From the NCBI RefSeq assembly GCF_000797445.1, contig NZ_JSWF01000032.1:124001-188000 (forward strand): a DNA stretch of 64,000 bases, written 5' to 3'. Of this stretch, positions 26,593-34,561 are shown piece after piece. The stretch is from Lacinutrix jangbogonensis. Lineage in GTDB: Bacteria; Bacteroidota; Bacteroidia; Flavobacteriales; Flavobacteriaceae. Position 1 is the stretch's first letter. The number at the start of each line of letters is the position of its first letter. The notes below the pieces were generated by a model. That model did not search any database and had not been told where the DNA came from. It worked only from the letters and a program-made list of their open reading frames with translations. The translations under genes and the position numbers were made by a program.

Positions 26593-27825
26593 ATGAATAT
26601 AAAACTCCAAAAATCATCAATTAATAAAACGACTTCAATACAAATAACAGGCTCAAAAAGTGAGACTAATAGATTGTTACTACTGCAAGCCTTGTATCCA
26701 GAAATTAATATTGAGAATGTTTCTAATAGTGACGATTCTCAATTAATGACAAAAGCTTTGGCCGCGACAGGGCAAGTAATAGATATTCATCATGCAGGAA
26801 CTGCTATGCGTTTTCTAACGGCTTATTTTGCTGTTCAAAATAACCGAGAAACACTAATTACGGGCTCTAAACGCATGAAAGAAAGACCAATTAAAATTTT
26901 GGTCGATGCATTAAATCAACTAGGAGCAGACATTTCATATCAAGAAAATGAAGGCTTTCCGCCACTTTTAATAAAAGGGAAACAACTTACAAAAAATAAA
27001 GTATCTCTAGACGCTAATGTCAGTAGTCAATATATTTCGGCATTATTACTAATAGCTTCAAAATTAGAAAACGGATTAGAACTCACCTTAAAAGGTAAGA
27101 TAACTTCTGTGCCTTATATAAATATGACTTTGAGTTTATTAAGTCAATTAGATATAGAAACGCAGTTTATAGATCATGTGATCACAGTAAGGCCGCAACA
27201 AGAAAAAGTAAAATCTAGAACATTAACAGTAGAGTCAGACTGGTCTTCGGCTTCTTATTTTTATAGTATTGCGGCTTTAGCACCAGTTGGAACTTCAATT
27301 ATAATTTCATCTTATAAAAAAGACAGTTTACAAGGCGATTCTGCATTAGCAGAAATTTATAAAAGCTTTGGTGTTGCAACCACTTTTCATGAAAATACTG
27401 TGCGTATTGAAAAAATAGCTAAAGTAGATGCTCTAAATTCAATAGATTTCAATTTAGAAAATGCACCAGATATAGCGCAAACAATCTCGGTAACAGCTTT
27501 TGCTTTAGGTCTAGAGTCTAATTTAACAGGATTACACACGCTTAAAATAAAAGAAACAGATCGATTAGAAGCTCTAAAAACTGAAATCGAAAAATTAGGT
27601 GGAGCAGTTAAAATCACTAACGAAAGCCTTCATGTTAAAGCGTCAAATAAAATTAAAGAAAATGGTGTTATAGCCACATATAGTGATCATAGAATGGCAA
27701 TGGCTTTTGCGCCTTTAGCTTTAAAAGTACCTATTGAAATTGAAGATTATATGGTGGTTTCAAAATCGTATCCAACCTATTGGGACGATTTAAAACAACT
27801 TGGTTTTAAATTTAATGCTAAATAA
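26593..27825 (+). CDS. aroA: 3-phosphoshikimate 1-carboxyvinyltransferase (EPSP synthase)
   Basis: It joins shikimate-3-phosphate and PEP in the chorismate pathway. The 410-residue protein has TGSKSETNRLLLLQAL (conserved phosphate/substrate-binding Lys and Ser), HAGTAMRFLTAYFA (the usual NAGTAxR signature with His for Asn), VSSQYISALLLI, ESDWSSASYF and TDRLEALKTEI plus SDHRMAMAFA. The start at 26593 (MNIKLQKSS) was preferred to an ATG six codons upstream. It is separate from the aromatic operon at 16-20 kb and has no visible attenuator. Confidence 0.94.
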   Translation: MNIKLQKSSINKTTSIQITGSKSETNRLLLLQALYPEINIENVSNSDDSQLMTKALAATGQVIDIHHAGTAMRFLTAYFAVQNNRETLITGSKRMKERPIKILVDALNQLGADISYQENEGFPPLLIKGKQLTKNKVSLDANVSSQYISALLLIASKLENGLELTLKGKITSVPYINMTLSLLSQLDIETQFIDHVITVRPQQEKVKSRTLTVESDWSSASYFYSIAALAPVGTSIIISSYKKDSLQGDSALAEIYKSFGVATTFHENTVRIEKIAKVDALNSIDFNLENAPDIAQTISVTAFALGLESNLTGLHTLKIKETDRLEALKTEIEKLGGAVKITNESLHVKASNKIKENGVIATYSDHRMAMAFAPLALKVPIEIEDYMVVSKSYPTYWDDLKQLGFKFNAK

Positions 27826-27847
27826 AAAATAATAATCACTCATTTAC

Positions 27848-27879
27848 TTGACAACGCCTATGTTGAGATTGTATATTTG
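27848..27879 (+). promoter_or_regulatory. Putative queA promoter
   Basis: TTG (of TTGACA), 21 bases, TATATTTG. A full match to TAnnTTTG, 35 bases upstream of the queA ATG. Confidence 0.6.
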
Positions 27880-27914
27880 CCACTTTCTAACCTTAAATTT
27901 TTATCGACGTGAAA

Positions 27915-28964
27915 ATGAAACTATCACACTTTAACTTCGAGTTACCCGAGGAGTTATTGGCAGAATATCCAGCAGAAAACAGAGACGAATCTCGTTTAAT
28001 GGTTTTAAACCGCAAAGAGCAAACCATAGAGCACAAGCAGTTTAAAGATATTATTGATTATTTTGATGAAGATGATGTCATGATTCTTAATAATACAAAA
28101 GTTTTTCCAGCACGTTTATTTGGAAACAAAGAGAAAACTGGAGCCAGAATTGAAGTTTTTTTATTACGTGAGTTAAACGAAGAGCAACGCCTTTGGGATG
28201 TATTAGTAGATCCAGCACGTAAAATAAGAATAGGAAATAAATTATATTTTGGTGATGACGAAACATTAGTTGCCGAAGTAATAGATAATACAACATCAAG
28301 AGGAAGAACATTACGTTTTCTTTACGACGGGTCTTATACAGAATTCCGTAAGAAATTAACCTCGTTAGGCGAAACACCTTTGCCTAAATACATCAAACGA
28401 GATGTAGAACCAGAAGACGAACACCGTTACCAAACCATTTTCGCAAAAAAGGAGGGTGCTGTTGCAGCTCCAACCGCAGGAATGCATTTTTCTAAGCATT
28501 TATTAAAGCGTTTAGAAATAAAAGGTATCGATTTTGCTGAGGTCACTTTACATGTTGGTTTAGGTACTTTTAATTCTGTAGAAGTAGAAGATTTATCTAA
28601 GCATAAAATGGATAGCGAAGAAGTAACTATAGGTCCAGAAACGGTAGAGAGAATAAACAAAGCGTTAAAAAAGCGACGTCGTATTTGTGCTGTAGGTACA
28701 ACTGCAATGCGAGCTGTAGAAAGTGCTGTATCTTCTAATCATACCTTAAATGAAATTGACGGTTGGACAAATAAGTTTATTTTTCCTCCTTACGACTTTA
28801 GTATTGCTAACGCAATGATTACTAATTTTCATACGCCAAAATCTACATTAATGATGATGACCTCTGCATTTGCAGGACACGATTTTGTTAAACGTGCGTA
28901 TGACGAAGCCGTTAAAGAAAAATATAAATTCTATAGTTATGGAGATGCGATGTTAATTATTTAA
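27915..28964 (+). CDS. queA: S-adenosylmethionine:tRNA ribosyltransferase-isomerase
   Basis: QueA transfers the ribosyl part of SAM to preQ1 in tRNA to make epoxyqueuosine. The 349-residue protein shows [21 protein letters not shown], the family N-terminus, [28 protein letters not shown] (catalytic region), HVGLGTF and [12 protein letters not shown]. The ATG at 27915 was used; a GTG two codons earlier is also in frame. It is monocistronic, with a strong terminator 70 bases downstream. Confidence 0.97.
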   Translation: MKLSHFNFELPEELLAEYPAENRDESRLMVLNRKEQTIEHKQFKDIIDYFDEDDVMILNNTKVFPARLFGNKEKTGARIEVFLLRELNEEQRLWDVLVDPARKIRIGNKLYFGDDETLVAEVIDNTTSRGRTLRFLYDGSYTEFRKKLTSLGETPLPKYIKRDVEPEDEHRYQTIFAKKEGAVAAPTAGMHFSKHLLKRLEIKGIDFAEVTLHVGLGTFNSVEVEDLSKHKMDSEEVTIGPETVERINKALKKRRRICAVGTTAMRAVESAVSSNHTLNEIDGWTNKFIFPPYDFSIANAMITNFHTPKSTLMMMTSAFAGHDFVKRAYDEAVKEKYKFYSYGDAMLII

Positions 28965-29034
28965 TCCTGAAATATTTGCTGAACTTGTTTCAGTACCTCA
29001 GGAAATTATTATCACGATTTTCAATACACAATTT

Positions 29035-29066
29035 AGCCTTGTCACTTTAGACAAGGCTTTTTTTTT
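29035..29066 (+). terminator. Terminator of queA
   Basis: AGCCTTGTC, six-base loop, GACAAGGCT, then a run of T. Perfect 9-bp stem. Confidence 0.9.
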
Positions 29067-29079
29067 GCTAATTTTATTT

Positions 29080-29177
29080 GGGCGTTACTCACTTTTGCTC
29101 TTATAGGCAAAAGTAAGTCGGGCTTTCGGCAGTCGCTCTCTGCGAGGAGCTTCAACAAATGCCTCCATCCCTAACGC
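29080..29177 (+). repeat. Dispersed structured intergenic element, copy B
   Basis: GGGCGTTAC at the left, CCCTAACGC at the right. The first hairpin is ACTTTTGC / GCAAAAGT, and the conserved middle is GTCGGGCTTTCGGCAGTCG. The GCTC/GAGC stem flanks CTCTGCGAG. It aligns closely with copies A and C. It lies between the queA terminator and the rlmN promoter region. Confidence 0.78.
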
Positions 29178-29252
29178 AGACTTATCTGTTAAGTTTTGCG
29201 TTTTACAAAAGTACAAGCAAACAACAATATTTAATTACCTTTGCATTACAAT

Positions 29253-30293
29253 ATGGAAATAAAGAAAAAAGACATACGCGCATTAACCAAAGAACAGCTT
29301 AGAGATTTCTTTGTAAAAGAAGGAGACAAAGCCTTTCGAGGAAACCAAGTGTACGAATGGTTGTGGAGTAAAGGCGCTCATACTTTTGAGGATATGACTA
29401 ATATATCTCTAGAAACGCGCCAAATGATGGAAGATAGCTTTGTTATCAATCATATTGAAGTTGATACCATGCAACGTAGTAGTGATGGTACAGTTAAAAA
29501 CGCTGTTAAGTTACACGATGGGTTAATTGTGGAATCTGTACTTATTCCAACAGAAACGCGCACTACAGCTTGTGTTTCTAGTCAAGTTGGTTGTAGTTTA
29601 GATTGTAAATTCTGTGCAACTTCGCGTTTAAAACGCATGCGGAATCTAAATCCAGATGAGATTTATGATCAAGTTATTGCTATAGATAGAGAAAGCAAAT
29701 TGTATTTTAATAGACCGTTAAGTAATATTGTGTTTATGGGTATGGGAGAACCACTCATGAATTATAATAACGTTATTAAATCCATAGAGAAAATTACCTC
29801 TCCAGAAGGCTTAGGGATGTCTCCAAAACGCATTGTGGTCTCAACGTCTGGTGTGCCAAAGATTATTAAAAAAATGGCAGACGATCAAGTCAAGTTTAAT
29901 CTTGCTGTATCGCTGCATTCTGCAATAGATGAGGTAAGAACACAGATTATGCCTTTTAACGAAACCTTTCCGCTTAAAGACTTAAAAGAAGCATTAGAAT
30001 ACTGGTACGAGAAAACAGAACGTAAAATAACCTACGAATACATTGTTTGGGATGGTATTAACGATAGAACTGAAGATATTGATGCCTTAGTTAAGTTCTG
30101 TAAATATGTGCCCTGTAAGGTTAATATTATAGAATACAATCCTATCGACGATGGGCAGTTTCAGCAAGCCTCAAGTGCTGCGATAGATAATTACATTCAA
30201 GAATTAGAACGCAATCGCATTGTTGTAAATGTGCGTAGAAGTAGAGGTAAAGATATTGATGCTGCATGTGGGCAGTTAGCAAATAAAGCATAA
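29253..30293 (+). CDS. rlmN: 23S rRNA (adenine-2503-C2)-methyltransferase RlmN
   Basis: A radical-SAM methyltransferase acting on A2503 of 23S rRNA and A37 of some tRNAs. The 346-residue protein has the [4Fe-4S] motif CSLDCKFCATS, preceded by TACVSSQVG. It has FMGMGEPLMNYNNV, RIVVSTSGVP, FNLAVSLHSA and a C-terminal Cys in DAACGQL that serves as the methyl-carrying residue; the other reactive Cys is in the CKVN/CK region. The start was set at ATG 29253, ten bases after a TACCTTTG -7 box (29236-29243), so the mRNA leader is very short. Part of its 3' end is duplicated at 31539-31604. Confidence 0.96.
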   Translation: MEIKKKDIRALTKEQLRDFFVKEGDKAFRGNQVYEWLWSKGAHTFEDMTNISLETRQMMEDSFVINHIEVDTMQRSSDGTVKNAVKLHDGLIVESVLIPTETRTTACVSSQVGCSLDCKFCATSRLKRMRNLNPDEIYDQVIAIDRESKLYFNRPLSNIVFMGMGEPLMNYNNVIKSIEKITSPEGLGMSPKRIVVSTSGVPKIIKKMADDQVKFNLAVSLHSAIDEVRTQIMPFNETFPLKDLKEALEYWYEKTERKITYEYIVWDGINDRTEDIDALVKFCKYVPCKVNIIEYNPIDDGQFQQASSAAIDNYIQELERNRIVVNVRRSRGKDIDAACGQLANKA

Positions 30294-30329
30294 AAAAAAT
30301 GCCTTACAATTAAGTAAGGCATTTTTTTC
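30294..30329. terminator. Bidirectional terminator between rlmN and the convergent T9SS gene
   Basis: AATGCCTTAC, AATTAA loop, GTAAGGCATT, with A-run before and T-run after. Confidence 0.92.
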
Positions 30330-30345
30330 TAAAAGAAATTTTAGA

Positions 30346-31446
30346 TTACTTCTTAATAATCTTTATTGTTTCAGTTTTATTGTCTGAAGTAATATTTATT
30401 ATATAAATACCACTATTTAAATCACCAATATTTATAGTGTTATTTGTTATTGAGTTTTTCTTAAAATTAAGAACTTCTTGTCCTAATTGATTGTAAACTT
30501 TAACATTTTCTATTTCTAATTCTGTTTTTATTGTCAACTCATTTATTACAGGATTTGGAAAAACAGAGAAAGAAGAATTTTCAAACTCAGTTACGCTTAA
30601 AGAAGGATCCATTTCTGTTCTAAAACTCCAAACTGGAGAGTTTACAGCTAAACCACCAACGTTTTTTGCTACTACTTGCCAAAAATACTCAGTATCGTAT
30701 GTATTACCAGTAATATTAACAGAAGTAGAACCTAATGAACCTAACAAAGTTAATGTAGTAGCTGAGTCTCCAAAATAAATATCATATGCTGTTGCTGCAT
30801 CTCCAGTTGCTGCTGCTACCCATGCAAGTGCTACAGCATTAGTGTTGGCAGCATCAAGAGGTACATCTATTGCCATATCTGCTGGAGTAGGAGTTGAAAC
30901 AGGATCAGGCGCACTAGCATTCGCGATCATATCAATATTATCAAGAATCCAACGGTCTCCGTTATTTTGTTCTAATACAAAGGCTACATAAATAGGTTGT
31001 CCAATATAAGCTGTTAAATCTACTGTATGTTGAGATAAAGGTCCTCCAGACCAAACATCGGTTTCTGTTTGAGTGTCCACAGTAGTGAAATCTGCGTGAG
31101 TTGTTTGTGATGCAGTAGAAACTCTAATAGTGTAAGTACTGCCGTAATCTGCAGCAAAACTATCAGATTGATCAAATGATAAAATGAAATTCGTTGCACT
31201 TACAGTAAATTGTGGCGAAACTAACCAGTCTTCTGCTGAAGTTGTTACAGCTTCCCAAGTAACAAAAGCTAAATTATTTGTAGTCCCGTCATTAACTTGC
31301 CAATTTTGAACAGCACCTTCTCCATTAGTTCCAATGAATGATGTCCAACCAGTTGGTATAGTAATACTTCCTTCAAAGTCTTCGGTTAATTGAGCTTGTA
31401 CTTGAAGTACAAGTAAAAAAGATAATAATAAAGTAATTTTTTTCAT
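30346..31446 (-). CDS. Secreted protein with choice-of-anchor J domain, Fn3-like domain and T9SS type A sorting domain
   Basis: A 366-residue secreted protein. The signal peptide is 1-18 (VQAQ). Residues about 22-180 look like a MAM/choice-of-anchor-J jelly-roll (EDFEGSITIPTGWTSF, EDWLVSPQFTVS, DRWILDNIDMI). An Fn3-like domain (about 185-280, YDIYFGDSATTLTLLG, TYDTEYFWQVVAKN) follows. The last 75 residues (FSVFPNPVINELTIK ... IYIINITSDNKTETIKIIKK) are a type A T9SS sorting domain, so it is exported by the Por system and probably attached to the surface. The function is unknown. It sits between rlmN and a decayed copy of the rlmN 3' end. Confidence 0.88.
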   Translation of the reverse strand: MKKITLLLSFLLVLQVQAQLTEDFEGSITIPTGWTSFIGTNGEGAVQNWQVNDGTTNNLAFVTWEAVTTSAEDWLVSPQFTVSATNFILSFDQSDSFAADYGSTYTIRVSTASQTTHADFTTVDTQTETDVWSGGPLSQHTVDLTAYIGQPIYVAFVLEQNNGDRWILDNIDMIANASAPDPVSTPTPADMAIDVPLDAANTNAVALAWVAAATGDAATAYDIYFGDSATTLTLLGSLGSTSVNITGNTYDTEYFWQVVAKNVGGLAVNSPVWSFRTEMDPSLSVTEFENSSFSVFPNPVINELTIKTELEIENVKVYNQLGQEVLNFKKNSITNNTINIGDLNSGIYIINITSDNKTETIKIIKK

Positions 31447-31538
31447 AGTAATAAGATTTTAGTATTAATTGTGTACAAAGATAAGAAATTAACCTAACAT
31501 TATATGTTAAAGTATTTAAGGGTAAGGTTATCAAAATT

Positions 31539-31604
31539 ATAGATAATTACTTTCAAGAAGTAGAGCGTAATCGCATTGTTGTAAATGTACGTAGAAGTCG
31601 AGGT
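31539..31604 (+). pseudogene. Degenerate duplicate of the rlmN 3' end
   Basis: Sixty of 66 bases match rlmN 30183-30248 by eye. Translated, it keeps the protein sequence RNRIVVNVRRSRG (rlmN: the same residues), then meets a TAA. Weaker similarity continues for about 20 bases. The fragment is in the same orientation as rlmN and lies 1.25 kb beyond it, with the T9SS gene in between. Confidence 0.85.
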
Positions 31605-31616
31605 TAAAATATAGCT

Positions 31617-31638
31617 GTTGCTAGTTGACAACTAGCAA
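31617..31638. repeat. Palindrome downstream of gldC
   Basis: TTGCTAGTTG and CAACTAGCAA with a one-base centre. It may act as a terminator for gldC on the minus strand, but no T-run follows on either side. Confidence 0.5.
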
Positions 31639-31651
31639 TAAATCTTAGTAT

Positions 31652-31987
31652 CTATTTTTTATTCAACTCTAGTTTTTCAGCAAAATAATCACAAAAATCT
31701 TTCATTGTAGCTGTCATTTTATCATCCTGTGTTGCACGATTAAAAGTACTACTCATAGCTACTAAAGTCTGGTGGAAGAATATTTTCATCTCATCTACAG
31801 GCATATCTTTAGTCCATAAATCTATACGTAAAGATTCTTGAGCAGTACTATCCCAAACCGAAAGCATCATCGCTTTAGCTTCGGCATTTGTAATACCTCC
31901 ATCTTGAGCGGTCCAGTTTATTTTTTCTGGAACACGATTCTCGTCTAATTCTACGTTTAATGTGATTTTAGATTTTAAGTTAGCCAT
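31652..31987 (-). CDS. gldC: Gliding motility protein GldC
   Basis: A 111-residue soluble protein starting MANLKSKITLNVELDENRVPEKI, with ITNAEAKAMMLSVWD and the typical GldC C-terminus. In Flavobacterium johnsoniae GldC is a small cytoplasmic protein that improves gliding and is encoded next to GldB, as here. No enzymatic motif is visible. Its ATG is one base from the gldB stop (overlap at 31987), so the two are coupled. Confidence 0.92.
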   Translation of the reverse strand: MANLKSKITLNVELDENRVPEKINWTAQDGGITNAEAKAMMLSVWDSTAQESLRIDLWTKDMPVDEMKIFFHQTLVAMSSTFNRATQDDKMTATMKDFCDYFAEKLELNKK

Positions 31988-32961
31988 TATTTTCTTGGTT
32001 TGTAATTTGCGTTATCGAATATTTCTTTAGTGCTTTTTGTAAGCATTTGCTTAAAAGAGATGGTATTGTTTTCCATATAAGCACGTACTATTTGCCAGCC
32101 AATATATTTACCAAGTTCTCCAGGCGAATCACTATCTATTTGTTCTAGATAGAACTTGGAGAATGGCGAAGGATTAATAAACCGACTTGCAAGTTTTGGG
32201 TCTGTATTGTAAAGTAATTCCTTATCTACAAAATAACGCCAAATATATTCCTCATTAGCTTGAGCCCATTTATACTCAGTATCTGTGTAGCTTAATTTTT
32301 GCGAATTGCTTTTAAACGGAATGACTTTATCTTTAAAATATAACAGTTTGCCTTCGTAAATTAAATCGTCTAAAAATGTTTTTCTGCGTTGCTCAAAAGT
32401 ATAATGCTTAGCATATTTGTTAGCCAAATCAACAACCATTAATTCAGGTTCCAAATCTTGGGCTATATACGCTTGAAGCCCTTGATAGAAAAAGTGGCCC
32501 TGACCTAAGTAATTGGCTAATGGTAATACAACAATAGTATCCGTAACAATAACTTTATTTATATAGTCCACGTCTGAAGCTACAGTAACTACTCTTGGTG
32601 TTTTAAATTGCGGGAAGTAAAATTTTAAATGCTGAAATAAAGATTCTATTTCTAAAGCTTCAGTTTTTAAATCTTTATATTTTTTTATGGTTTCGTTTTG
32701 TAATTCTATTTGTAGTGTGTCTTTTTGTCGGTCTAACCAAAAAGAATCATCATATTGTTTTGCAAACATAAACGGAAATGTGCCCTTCAGTTTAGGTAGG
32801 TCTTTGGGTGTGACTTCAGCGAAAGCTTTATCAAAGCGTTCTACGGTAAGATTAATACTTATTTTAGCAATTTCACTTTCAGTTTTATCTTCCTTTTCAC
32901 AAGAAAAAATGCTTAAAAAAGTGAGTAAAAGAAAATAAATAGGTTTCAAAAGGCTTTTCAT
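31987..32961 (-). CDS. gldB: Gliding motility lipoprotein GldB
   Basis: A 324-residue lipoprotein with the signal ending LSIFSC. Recognisable GldB blocks are RFDKAFAEVTPKDLPKLK, FPFMFAKQYDDSFW, DYINKVIVTDTIVVLPLANYLG and GKYIGWQIVRAYMENN. GldB is essential for gliding and, with GldA-N, is linked to the type IX secretion/gliding apparatus in the envelope. A longer reading frame exists upstream, but MKSLLKPIYF gives a proper lipoprotein signal and leaves room for the promoter. It is divergent from nadE. Confidence 0.93.
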   Translation of the reverse strand: MKSLLKPIYFLLLTFLSIFSCEKEDKTESEIAKISINLTVERFDKAFAEVTPKDLPKLKGTFPFMFAKQYDDSFWLDRQKDTLQIELQNETIKKYKDLKTEALEIESLFQHLKFYFPQFKTPRVVTVASDVDYINKVIVTDTIVVLPLANYLGQGHFFYQGLQAYIAQDLEPELMVVDLANKYAKHYTFEQRRKTFLDDLIYEGKLLYFKDKVIPFKSNSQKLSYTDTEYKWAQANEEYIWRYFVDKELLYNTDPKLASRFINPSPFSKFYLEQIDSDSPGELGKYIGWQIVRAYMENNTISFKQMLTKSTKEIFDNANYKPRK

Positions 32962-32997
32962 TTTTATTAATAAAGTGTTTGCTTTATTTTTGTTTGG

Positions 32998-33030
32998 CAA
33001 AGGTACTATTCTTTGTTTTAAATACTTCAA
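32998..33030 (-). promoter_or_regulatory. Putative gldB-gldC promoter
   Basis: On the minus strand TTG, 22 bases, TACCTTTG: a full -7 match, about 37 bases upstream of the chosen gldB ATG. Confidence 0.5.
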
Positions 33031-33033
33031 AAA

Positions 33034-33822
33034 ATGCAAACAGAAAAAGTAGTAAATCATATCGTTAATTGGTTAAAAGACTATGCTTATAACGCAAAAG
33101 TTAATGGGTTTGTTGTGGGTATTTCTGGCGGAATTGATTCTGCAGTAACATCAATTTTATGCGCAAAAACAGGATTAGACGTCTTGTGTATAGAAATGCC
33201 AATTCATCAAGCAGCTAGTCACGTCTCTCGAGCACAAGAACATATTAAACAATTAAAAGCACGTTTTCCAAACGTAAGTGAAACGCAAACAGACTTAACT
33301 CCAGTTTTTGAGGAATTTAAAACTGAAGTGTCTCTTAAAGGAAAACAAGCTGTTGTAGATATGGCTTTAGCGAATACGCGTGCGCGGTTAAGGATGACAA
33401 CTTTATATTATCATGCCGGATTATTAGGCTTGTTAGTGGCAGGGACAGGAAACAAAGTGGAAGACTTTGGTGTTGGGTTTTATACTAAATATGGAGATGG
33501 TGGTGTGGATTTGAGTCCGATTGCCGATTTACTAAAAAGTGAAGTTTATGCCCTTGGAGATTCTCTGGAGGTTCCACATTCTATAATGAAAGCTGCACCA
33601 AGCGATGGTCTTTTTGGTGATACTAGAAGCGATGAAGACCAAATAGGTGCTTCGTATCCAGAATTAGAGTGGGCTATGCAAAAAAGTGAAGATGGTAATA
33701 CTGAAGCAGATTTTAATGGAAGAGAAAAAGAAGTATTTATTATCTATAACAAATACAATAGGTTAAACAAACATAAGATGTTGTCGATTCCTATTTGTGA
33801 AATTCCTAAAGAATTAAACTAA
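33034..33822 (+). CDS. nadE: NAD(+) synthase
   Basis: It amidates deamido-NAD to NAD with ATP. The 262-residue protein is the short, ammonia-type form without a nitrilase domain. Motifs are the PP-loop VGISGGIDSAVTS, ANTRARLRMTTLYYHA, VAGTGNKVEDFGVGFYTKYGDGG and the C-terminal APSDGLFGDTRSDEDQIG. It is divergent from gldB in a 72-base gap, an arrangement also common in relatives. Confidence 0.95.
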   Translation: MQTEKVVNHIVNWLKDYAYNAKVNGFVVGISGGIDSAVTSILCAKTGLDVLCIEMPIHQAASHVSRAQEHIKQLKARFPNVSETQTDLTPVFEEFKTEVSLKGKQAVVDMALANTRARLRMTTLYYHAGLLGLLVAGTGNKVEDFGVGFYTKYGDGGVDLSPIADLLKSEVYALGDSLEVPHSIMKAAPSDGLFGDTRSDEDQIGASYPELEWAMQKSEDGNTEADFNGREKEVFIIYNKYNRLNKHKMLSIPICEIPKELN

Positions 33823-33887
33823 ACGTTATATATAATATAATATTCGTTACCTTTGAGCGGTTATTATTTTAGCCTATTGTTAATTTT

Positions 33888-33910
33888 GTTTAACCTTTAA
33901 TTGGTTAAAC
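33888..33910. repeat. Inverted repeat upstream of the response regulator gene
   Basis: GTTTAACC, seven bases, GGTTAAAC. It lies 25 bases before the ATG, downstream of a TTACCTTTG box, and could be an operator for this or another regulator. Confidence 0.5.
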
Positions 33911-33934
33911 ATAACAAATGAAATTTATAAAATT

Positions 33935-34561
33935 ATGGTCAAGTTACTAGTTGTTGATCAGCATCCTATTGTTTGTAAAGGTCTAGAGCTTATATTTAGC
34001 GCAATGCGTGATATAAAATTTATGGGCAGCGTAAATAATGGTGAAGCGATCTTTGATTTTTTAAAAACGACTCCTGTTGATGTTATATTGACCGAAATCG
34101 ATTTACCTAAACTTAACGGTATTACTGCTATAAGACGTATAAAAACAGATTTCCCTAATGTAAAAATTATTATGTTTAGTGCACAATCTGAAGAGGTCTA
34201 TGCTGTAAGTTCTATTAAAGCTGGAGCTAATGGGTTTATACCAAAATCTGCCAGTTTAGAAACTATTAAAGAGGCTATTTTAAAAGTTAATAGTGATGGG
34301 TTGCATTTAAGTGATGCACTTATGCTTCGATTAAATAAAAACGCTAAAGGTTTAAAAGGGAGCTCCTATTATAAAAAATTATCTACAAGAGAGGTCGAGG
34401 TTTTAAAATTACTAGCTTCTGGAAAGCGTAATAAAGATATTGCTAAAGAGCTTGTTATTAACGAAAAAACGGTAAGTACTTATCGCGCACGTTTAATGAA
34501 GAAATTAAATGTAGATAATTTGGTGGATCTTGTTAATATCTCTAATACAATGGATTTATAG
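33935..34561 (+). CDS. NarL/FixJ-type response regulator with atypical receiver domain
   Basis: A 208-residue regulator: receiver domain (1-120), then a LuxR-type helix-turn-helix (about 145-205: LSTREVEVLKLLASGKRNKDIAKELVINEKTVSTYRARLMKKL). The receiver begins LLVVDQHPIV, where NarL-type proteins have DDH, so the second acidic residue is Gln. The phospho-acceptor position reads VILTEIDLPKLNG, with Glu aligned to the usual Asp. The conserved Ser (MFSAQS) and Lys (IPKSAS) remain. It may be constitutively active or regulated without phosphorylation. No histidine kinase is adjacent. It overlaps dnaG tail to tail by six bases. Confidence 0.9.
   Translation: MVKLLVVDQHPIVCKGLELIFSAMRDIKFMGSVNNGEAIFDFLKTTPVDVILTEIDLPKLNGITAIRRIKTDFPNVKIIMFSAQSEEVYAVSSIKAGANGFIPKSASLETIKEAILKVNSDGLHLSDALMLRLNKNAKGLKGSSYYKKLSTREVEVLKLLASGKRNKDIAKELVINEKTVSTYRARLMKKLNVDNLVDLVNISNTMDL

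Noticed and set aside
26593-27825. NAGTAxR signature altered to HAGTAMR as a sign of a non-functional or glyphosate-adapted AroA
   Set aside because: All other substrate-binding motifs are intact and the change may be ordinary in this lineage; a claim would need an alignment.
33918-33950. 10-codon mini-ORF (MKFIKLWSSY) overlapping the response regulator start
   Set aside because: Short and without a terminator, codon bias or spacing that would suggest a leader peptide; likely chance.
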